A stretch of DNA of 64,000 bases from Annona cherimola (GCA_030490835.1 CM059975.1:11599579-11663578), one strand, 5' to 3'; counted from the first letter of the stretch, positions 1 through 12,459 are shown. The notes: generated by a model not told the origin, from the letters alone. Translations and numbers: made by a program.

Positions 1-593
1 GGGTTTTCACGATAGAATCTGCGCAAGGATTATTCATTTTCATGGTCTTTGTCAATGAAGGGGGAAACCTAGTTTTTCAGTTGCAGAGAAGGTGGAAGAA
101 TTTTGAGAATTGGAAGACGCATTGTTGCTCCATTTATCTTAGAAGCATTGCTGCTCCGGGGTTTGGGGCTATTAGATAGATTGGTGGCAAGAAGAAAACT
201 TGCCAAGGTGGTGGGGCACTGCAAACATCAGTCATGGTGTCAATAGCTCCGAGTCTCCGACAGGGCTGATGCGTTGCAAAGAGGGCAGCCATGATCAGAG
301 CATCAGAACTTGGGCATTTCGACCATTTGGGGGCATTTTTGAAATTCGAAAAAAGTGCGCGTGTATCTTGACAGAATTTTACGGCGCAGGAACCGGAGGA
401 ACCAGGAGTTATTTGTTACAGGTGTCCAGGGAATTTTTAAAATGTTACGGGCATAAAGAAAATTATATTTAGATATTATAAGAATGTAGAGAATTTTTTA
501 TTTAAATAATAAAAATAATTTTAAAATGCTTTAATATAAAAAAATGAAAAGGGTCTCACGTGCATGCGTATAGATGAGGATAAAAAATAATTA
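1..593. other. intergenic DNA, no gene seen
   Basis: The stretch becomes AT-rich after about position 450. The longest open frame (around 200-472, + strand) has no recognisable domain and a composition unlike the real exons in this window. I see no convincing gene. Confidence 0.5.
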
Positions 594-797
594 TGGGCTG
601 TTCAGAGCTTAATAAGACGAGGATGGAATGAGAATTTAAGATGAAATTGTATTAAAAATGAAAAAAAATGTATATTAAGATTAAGAAAGATTGTATCGAT
701 AATAAAATAAAAAAATTAATATTTTTTTAAAATGAAAAAGGTACTTTTAACGATAAAAAATTCCATTCCAACATCATCTTATCAGATGAACAACCCA
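594..797. mobile_element. small MITE-like element with terminal inverted repeats
   Basis: The left end starts TGGGCTGTTCA and the right end finishes TGAACAACCCA. The inverted similarity continues inward for about 35 bases, with TAAGACGAGGATGGAATG on the left against TAAGATGATGTTGGAATG in the reverse complement of the right. The interior is AT-rich and noncoding. The length of about 200 bp and the end structure fit a non-autonomous DNA transposon. No clear target duplication was found, so the superfamily is open. Confidence 0.6.
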
Positions 798-829
798 CGA
801 AAGGACTTTTTCTTTTACATCAGGCCGGA

Positions 830-3800
830 GATGAGGGAGGTATTTAAAAAGGGAGAAAAATATTAGGGAGGGGATACGAACTACCATAATTGCGAGGGGT
901 ATGTCATAACATCCCTTAAAAAACGCAGCAAGCTAAGGCTCTCCTACAGCTGGCGAAAGAGAAACAGATGCGGAGAATTCTCGCTCGAGCCGTCGAGCTA
1001 GCGACAGCGAGAGAAACAGCCGCCACAGCGGCCTTTAGATTTCATTATTCAAAGCGGTAGCACCTCGATCATTTATCTAGTCTCGGCTTAGGCCTTGGTA
1101 ATTTTCGGGCAGTTTATCACTGCCGGTGGATTCTCCGCTTTTGATTCCTTTGCTTAAGCTGCATGTCTCAATTTCGAGGATTTTTAGCCGTTTCTTCTTA
1201 GCTTTGGGGTTCGGATTTTGATTGCATTGGCGGGTATTAGGGCTTCGTGTCATGTGCGGCGAGAAACCTCTGCAGTCGAGGTCGAGCATCCAGAAACATT
1301 GTTTCCTTGGTTGCGATTGAGTTCGGGTTTCGAAATCTTGCATTTGGGCCGGTGGGTATTCGCATTTTGGCCTTAATTCCTTTTCGTATTTTCTCGTTCA
1401 TTTGATGTCGACATTTTTGTTGTGAGGTGGCTTTGTGGTGAGCAGCAGTTCGTTTTCGTGTTTTCTGTCTTGGGTTTTGGGTTGGATGTTTTTGCATGTA
1501 GTTCGTTTCTTTATGTTCTGAATCGGCTGCTGATTACAGTGAAGGGTCATTTGCTGTTTTGCATGGATAGCTTTCTCTTTTGCATGTTTTGTATAAGCTC
1601 CGTTTTAGTGGATTTTCATTGTGACGAGTCGCGCGTGAAGTAGAATGGAACATGGTTTCTCTATGTTCTGCCTTATGTTCGTCTTTGTCAAAAACAATGG
1701 TCGATAAATGGAGTGTGGCTTGTTTGGATACTGTTTTTTTCCCTTCATTATTGAAAGCGGGAGTTAGTATGAACATAGCTTATCTGGGTACTGCTTAATT
1801 TCACTGTTGCAGACAAAGTAATTAGTAGAATGGATCATGGCTCGCATGATACTGTTTAAGTTCGCTTTTACAGAAAAACTTATAGAAGGGAGCAAGAATT
1901 GTTTTGGTACTTTTTTGAAGCTAATGTTTATTGGGACCAATGGCCATTGGAATGTTGTATGGTTTATTTGGGTACTGTTGTTGTTTGATGTTCATTGGAG
2001 CCAGGTAACTATCAGCTTCACCCACCCATTAATTGTTAGGATAAACCGCTGTTTGCCTCTTAGGCTTCAATTGGCCCCAAGTTGCATGAGATGCAAGCAC
2101 TTTTCACCGTGAAAACACAAATCTTGCTTGACTTTCACAGTGCTTATACACGATTATACACGAATTCGAAGAAGAAGTTTACCTTTCAAAGAACTGTGAA
2201 TGGAAGCTATCAGAATCCGCTTATTCACAAGTGCTCCTCCACTTGTGCAAACGCTCAGTGCCCCAGTATATCAAACGAAGCCTTAGTCAAGAATGCTACT
2301 CACTGAGTCAGAGCATGATTTGGTAACTTTTTTGGTTACTTCTGATTGTTCATGTATGTCAATATTGGTGACTGATAGGACAGAAAATTGTTGATTGAGT
2401 TGTGAGTTCAATTTATATGTTTGAAAGTTAAAATTTGCTTAACTTTTATTGTTTGCATAACTCATTTGTTTGGCCTTTGCAAACTTTTATATTTTGCTGC
2501 TTAGGAATAAAGAGATGTTTCAGTCATGTGTTTGCTGTCCTGCTTTTCTTTCTTTCTTTTTTAAAAAACTTCAGGTGTGACTTGCTTGACTTTGGTCTTA
2601 CTAAGTTCAAGTTAGGTAAGATCATTAATTGCTAACAATCATTATCAAGGAATGCTTGTTATACAACTATAAATTTGATTGTTTTTCTAAAGCTGTAAAT
2701 CTATCTGAAGTTCATTTGAAAATTTAGTTTTTTCCTTTTTAAGAATATGATTGGTTGAATAGAAGGATCTACTCCTGTTTTTGTTCAGAATGGAAGGTTC
2801 TTTTTTGGTATCTCCTTTGGAGATTGTTTAGATTTTTATTTTTTGACACTGAAGTATTTGTATGGAATACCCGACTTTCATCATGCAATTCTGAGTTTTA
2901 GTGTGACGCATCGAATATTTGTCATGAGAGGATGGAATATTCATTGTCATAATTTCTACTTTCGTTTAGTTACTTTTAGTAAGGTTATTTATTTGTTTCA
3001 AGTTTCTCTTTTTGTTGTCCCTTTTTTGTTTGCTAACAGCTGTCTGCTGTTTGGAAGTACTTGCCGACCACACAAGCAGCTATTGCATGTTAGCTATATG
3101 TGCTGCTGTTGAAACCATGTAATATTATGCCTCTGCAAGGCAGGTCATTAATGACGATTGCGATGAATGTATGTCATCCTTGCTGTTCAACTGCTGTCTT
3201 TTAATTTACAAGCTATCATTTTGCTTAATTTAGGATTTATTCTCTAAAGATGCACTCATCGTCTCCTTGCCATAGATGCTTAGTTAAAACCATGCATTAA
3301 TATGTGTAGGCACTGATAGGTTACCTACCAAAATGACAATGTGGAAAAATCATTCTGACATTCTCCCTACCCCACCGATTTTGAACTATTAGATGTTATA
3401 ATACTTAATTCAGAATTTACAATGTCAACATGCAAGAAGGTTTGCATTTTGGACTCATTTTTCTATCAAAATGATCAGATAGTACGTGCCAACAAGGCTT
3501 TTCATCAAGCTCCATTGCAATGAATGCAGATCATCCTCTGTACGTGACTGGGGCATTTTAACTTCTTTTTTCTGTTTGCGATTCTGGGGGATGAGGCAAG
3601 GTAGAGAACCCAAACAGGGATGAAGCATCCAAGAAGAAATTTTGACTGGTTGCTAAGCACATATAAACATTGATTGATTTTGATTTATCATCATTATCTT
3701 CATCCTTGAATGTTGTTTACTACCTAAGGGGTTAGCTGCATAGTTATCATCAAATCATTTTTGTCAGTCAGATTACGTCCTCATTAAGTCCGATCATTTC

Positions 3801-5210
3801 TGTATCTTGCCAAGTGACCTGCAACCAAGTCTTTTTTTTTTTTTGGGTTCTTTGGGTCACTGGACAAAACCACCTCAAGTCTACTTTCTCTCGTTGTATT
3901 ATATGATGATTTTACCTTTATACTTTTCCAATTTATTTCATTTCTAATTTTATATACTCTTGTTTTACATTCATCCACCTCAAGTCTTTATTTTAGTTAC
4001 ATTCAATTTTAACTGCCTAACATTCAACCCCGTGAAGTGTAGGTTGTTTTACAGCTATTCTATAAAATTATAACTACATAATGAAATCTTACACTTAGTT
4101 TGACTTGTGAGGAACTCAAATAATGATGGAGAGTTATGGATAATCTAGGATAGACTATTAATGATTGTGCTTTTATGAAATTTCTCTTCTACATAATTTC
4201 TAATTTTAATATCTTAATGCTTGATGAAAAATCCACTCAATCTATTGTATTTAGTATTATTTATATTACTATGAAAATCCTTTCATTTTTCTAGTATTAC
4301 TGTACATGGCCCCCATCTACAAATGTGTACAATGAACGTTATAAAATGGTTTAATGTTAGATATCAATTTTAAAGTGTTGTTTTCAACATCTAAATCATC
4401 TAAAATGTCATTATTATGTGGATAAATGATTCTATAAACTATCATTACATTCTAATAAATATATATAAATGGATCTAAGCATTTTCATAATTTACACATA
4501 AATATATATTTTTTAGCAAATGGAGCTCATAGGCATATTCGATTTGGATAAAACTTGGTCTCATAGCTAAACAAATATTGTTAAATATGATGAATGAAGT
4601 ATATTTTTCATCAAACGTCAATATTTTAAAAATGGAAGAGGTTATATAGAATTGACGCAAAGCTCGATTATGGATCTACAATGAGCATTCAAACTATACT
4701 AGCCATCGGCTTTTCAAATTTAAATTTTCATTATGTTTTCTGACTTGGTGATGCTCTAAGAATGCCCTATATTATAGTAGCTGTATAATGCCGCACTGTT
4801 ATTGCAAAGGACATTGAACCCAAAGGTGAATATCTGCTGATTGTGTGGGATCCAGCAGCTCCTTTTAAAGGTGGGATTTGAAAGGGGGAGTACTGAAGGG
4901 TCGAACTGATTATGGTGCCAAATCTTTAGTTTGTCCATTAAGTGAATGCATTCATTATTATTATTATTATTATTATGCTTTGCTGGAAGCTGGCAAGAAG
5001 TATTGTTGTATGGCAAGAGCAAATTGTTGTATGCTATGCATGTTGACTAGAAATTTCTCTTCACTTCATTATTACATTTTTGTATTTTTCTACCTTTTCC
5101 GATGGTTATTCAGTTATATTTATTTATTTATATTGTGCAGGGCTTCAGTCCTAGCTGGACCATTTTTTATTTGTAGCCCTTGATGTCTAGCAAGAGTTGA
5201 AGTGGGCAAA
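830..5210 (+). other. probable promoter, 5' leader and leader intron of the downstream alpha-crystallin-domain gene
   Basis: This 4.4 kb upstream of the coding start at 5211 carries no convincing coding region. A TATTTAAAAA box lies near 838-848, and a purine-rich, relatively GC-rich block at about 900-1070 is a plausible first leader exon. A pyrimidine-rich stretch ending in GTGCAG at about 5141 is a good splice acceptor shortly before the start codon. The arrangement suggests a long 5' UTR intron, but I could not fix the donor. A less AT-rich block at 2050-2310 could be an alternative leader exon. A short (ATT)n run sits near 4953-4976. Confidence 0.4.
4235..4410. repeat. decayed MITE relic related to the element at 15.9-16.2 kb
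   Basis: The stretch contains CATTGTATTTAG-like sequence (here CTATTGTATTTAG), then CATGGCCCCCATCT, then a block matching the middle of the 15877-16248 element (TATAAAATGGTTTAATGT against TAATAAAATAGTTTGATGT). The order and orientation of the blocks are the same. The outer hairpin arms are not recognisable here. Confidence 0.5.
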
Positions 5211-6510
5211 ATGACTTCTATAAGACATGCTCGTAGACCTTCTGACTCATCTGCAAATGATCAACGATTCTTAATCAATTTCATCATAGGAGCTTACTTG
5301 GGCCCTGATGTCAAAACTGATGTTCCAAGGCGGTCAGCTTCTCAACGGATGGCTGAAGGCCTTCCACCATATGGTACTGCTGATCTGGGTGCAGAATTTG
5401 TGAGACTTTCACATATAACAGGTCTTTATTATTATATTTTGAGGAATGCAGATCTTAGTGTTGTACTTAACTTAAGCACCCTGTACATGTATTTAAAGGG
5501 TAGTCTACAGCCTCCACAGTCCATTCAAGTTGAGGATGACCGCCAATTTACTAGTTTTTTCCCTCAGGATATTCACAAACCAGGATACAAAAGGGGAGTC
5601 AAGGTCTTCAGGGGGGTATTAATTATTGATAATCCTGATACTTCTTTTATTAAACCAGAAGATGTTAAAAGGTTCAAGTTGTTAACAAAGCTGAATGATC
5701 TGAAGATTGATGTGAATGAAGCCCTTTATGGAAATAAACATCAGACCCAGAGAAATGAAAATCAACCAGTACCAAACTGCATGGAAAGTAATTCGGAAAC
5801 TTCAACAGTAGATGTAGCAAATGGAAATGCCAACGAATCCTCCCGGCACAGGAGTACCTCAAAGAAAAGGCGTCTGGTAAGTCCAATAACAATGCCAATG
5901 TCATCTCATAGTGTCTCTCATCTTTTGGACGATCATGTGGAGCCTCCAACAAAAGCATCTCCTGCGAAAACGGTTGGTTTGTCTGGACCAGCCTTGGTGG
6001 TGCTAACATCAACCCCTACAACGGAAAAGCGGTACAACAAAACATCTGTCTTTTTAAATGGAACTGCAAAAGAAGGAATGGCTGGGCCACCGGTTGGTCT
6101 TGTTGATATAGGCATCAGTAAGGATGCATATCTTTTTCAAGTCTTATTACCAGGTGTGAAGAAAGATAAACGTAAGTCTCTCCTCTTCTTTTAATACCAT
6201 ACTTTCTTAGACTGCCTTGAGCTTATTATCTCCTTTTCCTTGTGCAGGTCAGTTCAACTGTGAGATTGACACTGATGGGAGAGTTCAGCTTGAGGGTTGG
6301 ACAATGACAGGTGACAAAATTGTCATGAGACAATCTCGAGCATTCGAGATGAATACTCAATGCCTCTGCTCTCCTGGACAATTCTCAGTCTCCTTCTGCC
6401 TGCCAGGTCCAGTAGATCCAAGAATGTTTTCAGCAAACTTTGCATCTGACGGTATTCTGGAAGGAATCGTAAGGAAATCCAAGGACTCCGGAGGCCCTAG
6501 GGTCCAGTGA
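5211..6510 (+). CDS. alpha-crystallin-domain (HSP20-like) protein, IDM2/IDM3-like
   Basis: Two coding exons, 5211-6171 and 6248-6510, give 407 residues. The intron is GT-AG (CGTAAG donor, TGTGCAG acceptor) and splits an Arg codon. The N-terminal half has a conserved plant module (RFLINFIIGAYLGPD, residues about 21-35), and the middle is Ser/Lys-rich with a KKRR basic patch. The C-terminal part from about residue 297 (VDIGISKDAYLFQVLLPGVKK) to 395 reads as an alpha-crystallin domain. In Arabidopsis, proteins of this class (IDM2, IDM3) belong to the IDM complex that helps direct ROS1-type active DNA demethylation in the nucleus; that role is inferred here by family only. The open frame extends upstream only to a GTG at 5202, so the first ATG at 5211 is the start. 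A 34-bp tandem duplication spans the stop codon. Assignment to IDM2 or IDM3 specifically is not resolved. Confidence 0.8.
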
Positions 6511-6552
6511 TTTGCTCAACTCCGGAGGCCCTAGGTCCAGTGATTTGCTCAG
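6486..6552 (+). repeat. 34/33-bp tandem duplication across the stop codon
   Basis: The unit CTCCGGAGGCCCTAGG... occurs at 6486-6519 and again at 6520-6552, differing by one deleted G and the last base. The stop codon of the alpha-crystallin-domain gene lies in the first copy, so the second copy is 3' UTR. Near-identity points to a recent slippage or duplication event. Confidence 0.85.
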
Positions 6553-8450
6553 CTTTTGGCCTTCCGTTCAAAGATATTGGCGGCAGTGAGCCAATTTGCG
6601 CCTAGCCAGCAATCTAGCCAGCCTTCCAAACGTCCAAAACCCCAAACAAATGGTAAACGAAATTGGCTGATGTCCAATAGGCCTAGCAGAAAACTGTCGG
6701 TTTCTTTCTTCATTTTTTGCCCACCCGTGCAGGATTTCATTTTAAGAATGGAATGAAAATGTCTGAATTTGTTTCCAGCGAACGGCCAAGTCCCATATCC
6801 CCTGAATCTCCATTTTTCTCCTCATTTTTTCTTCGGTCTTTCATCTTTGAATGTGAAAAAGGGGTTTGTTTGGCGTTGACACTGGGGTCTGAATCTTGCT
6901 GAAAGCAGGAGCTCATCTAGAGTTTCCACAACTGCATCAGCTGTTGTGACCATCTCTAATTTTCTTCTCAGACCAGGGCAGATGCGAAGAAAGAAAGATT
7001 ACGGGAGGTGAAAAGATATTAGCAGGAGTATTATCGTAATTGCCACTTCATCAAATTGGAGCTAATCCATGTTTTATTAATTTATAAAGAAAAGCTATGG
7101 CTTGGTTTCTCATGAAAGAACTAATAAATATAATTGCGATTGTGCTGGTGCTGTACAGTTCATAAATGCTGCCATGCTGATGGAATTACTTCTCGACGAA
7201 GGCTCCTCTGTTTGGCATTGTGATGGCTCTATTGCTTTTGCTTAGGAGAAAATGGGTGAGTACTTTTGATAGAAGCGATATTTTGGAGCTTCTGAGCTGT
7301 GTTTTTTTTATTTAAAAATAACAATGAACATATCTATAAGCTATAACGTTTACCAAATAGGAATTTAATTTATTGTGTTTTGGAAATGGATTAGTCATTT
7401 CTTAAACACAATGCTAAACGGGGCTGAAGATATATTCTTTTTAGAGAGAGTTGAACTGTTGAAGTACTCAAAATTTCGTCAGGGATAAGCTTATTTTTGG
7501 GCAGTGTATTTCCCTTTGCGTCGCTGTCTTTTTTGCGATTTTGCTATCTTGGTACATGATTACTATCTTTGCATAAATGCTCCCACTTGTGAAATTTGTT
7601 TGCAAAAGCACTTTCGACATCAATCTTTATCAGATTTTGGGCCCATCTGAAATTGATTAAAACTATTTTTAGATTGTGCCTTACTCCTAACGGCTGGTCG
7701 GTCAATTTGACCAAGGAAAAAAACAAAAGAAGACTAAAAGTTATTTAATAACACATAAGAGTGGAAAAAAGAAAAGAAAACAATCACCTTTTTCCAAACA
7801 TCTTTTAATATTATTTGACATCTTAACTACTTAAATATCTTACTTTTCATTATTATTTCTACATTTAAATTTTTTTCATTCTTTATATAATTATTTTATC
7901 TATTTTATCTTTATTCTTTTTATTATTAATCATTGTCCATATTGTATCATATTATTTTTTCATTTAAAAAATCCATTCTCATTTTTCTACATTTACTTTT
8001 AAATCTTTCCAAACAAACCCTAACAGTTTGTTAATAAGGGTGTTTTTGCAGCCAAAGTTTACAAGTGGAAATGATTTTGCAAATTATGGGGTAAAAAGTT
8101 ACAAGATCGCAAAAAGTTAACGGATGTAAATACAAATTCCACTGTCCAAGCTCACCTTATTAACATACAAAATATCTTAACACAACGAATATGCTCTTTT
8201 ATGAACTTTAAAACATGAAAATTTTCTTTCATTATCTGGCGGAATGAAGGAAATTTAGATATGGCTGTATGATGATGTTGAAAATGAAGGAGAAAATTCA
8301 TATATTTTAATATATTATTATCATTAATATAGGTCATTTCTCTTCTCAGAGTAGTGGGGTTTGCTTTATTATTTAAGTTATAAGATAGCTTAACGTTGAA
8401 CAGAGAATGAGACAATTAATAACCTATTCAAATAAAAGGAATAATTTTAT
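6553..8450. other. 3' flank and AT-rich intergenic DNA
   Basis: The first few hundred bases are probably the 3' UTR of the preceding gene. Around 7735-8030 the sequence (TTTTATCTATTTTATC..., ending CCAAACAAACCCTAACA) looks like a decayed copy of the Tourist-like MITE family seen better at 19639-19919. No gene is visible. Confidence 0.45.
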
Positions 8451-8815
8451 TAGCCAGGCTAAGTAATTGTTTAATTAAACCACCTAAAAAAACTCATTAC
8501 TTTTTTTTGCTTTTGTTTTCATACATATGTTTATCTAAGTGTACTTAATATATAAATCAAAATTTATCATTTTTAGATATATATTTTTAAAGATTTTTAA
8601 ATACTGAGATATTTTAGCTATTTTCAATGGTTGAAAATAGCTAAAATACTTATATATTTAAAAATCTAAAAAAATATGTACACATATCTAAAAATGGTAA
8701 AAAATTGATTTATATGTTAAATGCATGTATATTAACAAATTTACAGAGAAAAAATAAAAAAATTTAAATGTGCTTTTAATATAACCTAAATAAGTCATTA
8801 TCTAACCCTGGCTAA
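8451..8815. mobile_element. fold-back MITE, family A
   Basis: The whole element folds on itself. The left end TAGCCAGGCTAAGTAA is mirrored by CCCTGGCTA at the right end, and the centre is a near-perfect palindrome (AGCTATTTTCAATGGTTGAAAATAGCT). Inner arms carry GTTTATCTAAGTGTACTTAA and its inverse, a signature shared with the elements at 30848-31151 and 54831-55201. It is noncoding and about 365 bp long. Confidence 0.7.
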
Positions 8816-9412
8816 TAGGGTCATATCTCTTCGGACAATAGCAGTACTTTGGGGGAGAAAAAAATGCCGGTACTACTTTAGAATTGCTGCCCATCTATTT
8901 CCTGCCTTTGTTCTCGGGCATGAAATGTGACCTAGTCTCCCCATTTTCTTGTATTTCTTCTGTCCTTTGGATATCCTTGCAGATAAGCAAGTAGAAACAG
9001 AAACTGAAAGGGCTTCTGCAGCAATTTTGGAAGCCTCAAAAAGGGCCTAGCTGAGCGGAAAACAGGACGTGAGGAAAACCCAATCTAGAACTTGCGGCAT
9101 CTCCCCGAGCACCGTAGTCCGTCGCAGTAAAGAATCCATTTCGCTTACCTGCAGCAAACCCACTAACAGGAAGCTTGGGATGTTGAAAATTTGTGGAAAC
9201 GCAGGAAATAATGTGAATTTAAAAAGAGAATATTTTGGCAAACGTGTGTTTGATATGTAATAGTATGGATATATTAGAATAAATAGGGTTATTAAATGTT
9301 AATTAGCGGAAAAAATGATTAAACTGTAGATTCAAAATTAGAAAAATAGAGTTGTTGGAATTCTGATCTTTATCGACTGGTCATATACCACACCTATCAC
9401 GTGCTGGATCAA
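8816..9412. other. intergenic DNA, no gene seen
   Basis: Open frames on both strands near 9047-9260 mirror each other and show no domain or splice context. I see no supported feature here. Confidence 0.4.
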
Positions 9413-9451
9413 GCGGATTTATTTCTAGTCGTTGCATCAGCGACGGAAAGA

Positions 9452-10075
9452 GAGGGCGCGTTGGAGAAAATTAATATAGGAGAATTTTGCTTATAGGCTC
9501 CTGTCAGGGAGGGGCTTTGACAGGGCCCTCCCTCCCGCCTCAAATGACCTGCCTCGTCTCTCTCTCTCTCTCTCTCCTTCCACCTGGGACCTTCCTTTGG
9601 CGAATACCACAGCGACACTCCCTCTAGGTACACGCTCTCTCCCTCTGTCTCGATCTCCCTCTGCCTCTCGCCCTCCTGATCTCACTCTACCTCCTGCCCT
9701 CCCTCCTCTATCTGCCCCTCCTCCCTGCTTCTCTTTCCATTGTTGTTGTCCACCCTCTCACTCACTCGATCTCCTAATCTCGCTCTGCCTCCCGCCCGCC
9801 CGCCTCTCTCTCTCTCTCTCTCTCTCTGTTCTTACTATGCAAGCCTCTCTTGAGAGCTAATGAGGTGATTTTGGAATCAAGACGGGATTGATTTCCATTG
9901 AGAAAATACTTCTTTGGCGATTAGTACATGCCTTGCTAAATATCTCTCTCTCTCTCTGTTCTTACTATGCAAGCCTCTGTTGAGAGCTAGTGAAGTGATT
10001 TTGGAATCAAGACTGGGTTGATTTCCATTGAGAAAATACTTCTTTGGCGATTAGTACATGCATTGCTAAATACTT
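9452..10075 (+). repeat. left arm of a large inverted duplication
   Basis: The arm begins GGGCGCGTTGGAGAAAATT, continues through GAGAATTTTGCTTA, CCTCCCGCCTCAAATGAC and several (CT)n tracts, and ends with a block starting GCAAGCCTCT and finishing CATGCCTTGCTAAAT. The reverse complement of 11930-12447 repeats the same order of blocks with moderate divergence (I estimate 80-90 percent in the alignable parts). The last block is itself tandemly duplicated in this arm (about 9833-9946 and 9958-10072). Similarity may extend outward to the CGGATT near 9414. It reads like a promoter and leader region of a gene rather than coding DNA. Confidence 0.8.
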
Positions 10076-11693
10076 TTAGGTTGATTTTGGATTATATTTA
10101 GTAAGCCTCTAAATACTTTTGTATCTTTACTAATCACATATAGACATATTCTTGTCAACCTTCAGTTCCCTCGTGACCTTTTACTTGAATACTTGCACTT
10201 CCATCAACTGATACAACTTTTTATTCCATTTCACATGACTAAATCATCTAGAGTATATTTTCACATTCATTTTCTGTTGTTATACTTTCAATCATCTCAT
10301 TACCTATTGGATCTCCTCTCATTTGACATTAGTAATTACGATCTCTTACGATTTGATGGATTTCTTTCCTGAATCAATGTCGATGTAGTTCTGGATGACT
10401 AAATGCATGGGAGCTTGCTTTGGTGCTCATGCTGGACAATTGGTTGCTGATCTTATGCTGCAGACCTTGCTATAGAAAATTTCAAGATGCTTTAGTAGCT
10501 TTTGGTGAAGAATGAATCTTGTTGCGAAGAATGCAGCTAGATCTAATTTGTACTACTGTTTTTTTAGTTTCTGCATGAATGTGTTGAGGTCTCAATTCTC
10601 AAACACCTGGTATTCTTGGGAGAAATTTTGTAAACACTGATTGATATTCAGAACAATAATTGTTCATGAGTCACAACTAGGAATATTTTTATATGGACTT
10701 TTTCGTTTAGAACATTAATTTCCTCTAAAAAGTGAGGGTAAATTATATTTTATTATCGGAAATTTATTCCCATTGGCATAATAAGTTTGAATAAGGGCTT
10801 AACAATGAGTAACAATAAAACAGATTCAAAAACAGTAGCAGATGAAAATTGGCTGTGATATCTCCGTCTAGAGTGCAATCAGACTATCTGCGTATCTGTA
10901 AATATCAAGAAATTCATTGACACATTATTGTAATGGTTTTTCTTTCAAAGCAAGCCGATTAGCGTTGACACATCAAGATCGCATTGCATACCACATATGT
11001 TGTGAAAGGACCTGTTCAGCAATTCGGTAAAGTTTTAGCTTGTTTATTTGGAGGTGACTAGAAGCTTTCGATTCTCGATTCAGCAATGATTGGAATTAAA
11101 ATTGTGGTTTTTCTTTCAAGAGGACAAGAAGCACAGAGTTGCAACACCTTGTGCGCACAACTGAGCACTGCTGTCATATGCAATTATGTGAATTGCATTT
11201 GATGAGAATTTACAAATAAGATAAACGAATGGGTCTCTAGTAAACAAGAGGTTTCTGCTAGTGTCACGGCAAACAATTCACAGTAAACGATTGACAAATC
11301 AGATGAGTTTTTGCTTATACAATAGCCTTCCATTATTAGCTCCTTCCTCCAGTGGCAATTCCCATTTTCCATAATGATGCTAGAGAAACTCTGCTTGGCC
11401 ACTTGAATAAGCAAGCTGATCGTTATGACCACCAGTTCCTAGTTTAAATCTCTGTAGATATTTCATGGTTTGGGGAGAACACGAAAATCCATGAACAATA
11501 TTGTTTGTTGCTTCTCGTCTGGAAGGAAGAAAGAATAGATTGCAACAAATAATATTCCTACACAAATGGGTGTGTTTGGTGAAAAGTGCTGCAATATCAT
11601 ACGTGCAAGTCAGCAAAAGTATAATTATTAAATATGAAAAGCGATTGTTAAGCATAAAATTAACATTGTAGAACATCTCCATTTAATTCAACA
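10076..11693. other. spacer of the inverted duplication, no gene seen
   Basis: This approximately 1.6 kb stretch is moderately AT-rich. Open frames near 11184-11682 on the - strand have no recognisable domain and no splice context that joins them into a known protein. Confidence 0.4.
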
Positions 11694-11987
11694 TCAATGC
11701 ACTTTCTGATTTAACTCATCATTTTGAAGTTTCATGCTACCTGGTGGATGGGTTTTCATTTCATTGTGGCCACCAGGATTGTGTTGTGAATCAGCAGGAC
11801 CACCATAACCACCTCGTCTATGGCCACGAAAGCTACGGCTTCTTCCACGACCCCACCCCCTAGCATATCCACGGCCCCTGTCCCAACCTCCATTCTCCAT
11901 ATTCACTCCCCATGTGACTATTTCCTTTAGAATATTTAACAAGGCATGTACTAATCGCCAAAGAAATATTTCCTCAATGGAAATCAA
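11694..11987 (-). pseudogene. RGG-rich fragment resembling the C-terminal tail of a plant Alba protein
   Basis: The frame has an internal ATG at 11900 and then reads MENGGWDRGRGYARGWGRG and, a little later, GGYGGPADSQHNPGG, ending near 11694. Plant Alba-type DNA/RNA-binding proteins have RGG-rich C-terminal tails of this style, but the N-terminal Alba fold is absent. Several positions where Arg is expected in the RGG pattern are Trp (TGG) or His (CAT), which are the products of CpG-type C-to-T or G-to-A decay. The fragment lies directly downstream of the right arm of the inverted duplication, in the sense in which that arm would be a leader. I take it as a decayed, truncated copy and not a functional gene; the Alba assignment is from family memory. 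Confidence 0.5.
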
Positions 11988-12333
11988 CCTAGTCTTGATT
12001 CCAAAATCACCCCGTCAGCTCTCAAGAGAGGCTTGCACCGCAAGAAGAGAGAGAGAGAGAGAGAGGCGGGAGGGAGGGAAAGAGAAGCGGGGAGAAGGGG
12101 CGGACAAATGAGGGCGAGCGGGAGGCAGAGCGAGATCGGGAGGGAGGGCGGCGGCAATGGAAAGAGAAGCGGAGAGGAGGGGAGGACAGAGGAGGGAGAG
12201 CGGGAGGCAGAGCTAGATCGGGAGGGCGAGAGGGAGAGGGAGAGGGAGAGGGAGAGGAGGAGAGAGCATTTACCTGGAGCCTGGAGGGCGGAGGGCGTCA
12301 CTGTGGTATTCGACAAAGGAAGGCGGGAGGAGC

Positions 12334-12373
<40 letters not shown>

Positions 12374-12447
12374 CAAGTCGTTTGAGGCGGGAGGAAGGGC
12401 CCTGTAAGCAAAATTCCCCCACATAAATTTTCTCCAGCGCGCCCGCT
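11930..12447 (-). repeat. right arm of the large inverted duplication
   Basis: Read on the - strand from about 12447, the arm starts GGGCGCGCTGGAGAAAATT, then GGAATTTTGCTTACAGGGCC, CCTCCCGCCTCAAACGAC, (CT)n tracts, and the GCAAGCCTCTCTTGAGAGCT block, ending near 11930. This is the same block order as the left arm at 9452-10075 in the opposite orientation. Long (GA)n tracts appear on the + strand near 12048-12066 and 12337-12371. Confidence 0.8.
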
Positions 12448-12459
12448 CAGTAAAAATCA

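Noticed and set aside
12033..12424. Long open frames of Glu/Arg or Ser/Leu repeats
   Set aside because: They are translations of GA/CT microsatellites in the right arm of the inverted duplication.
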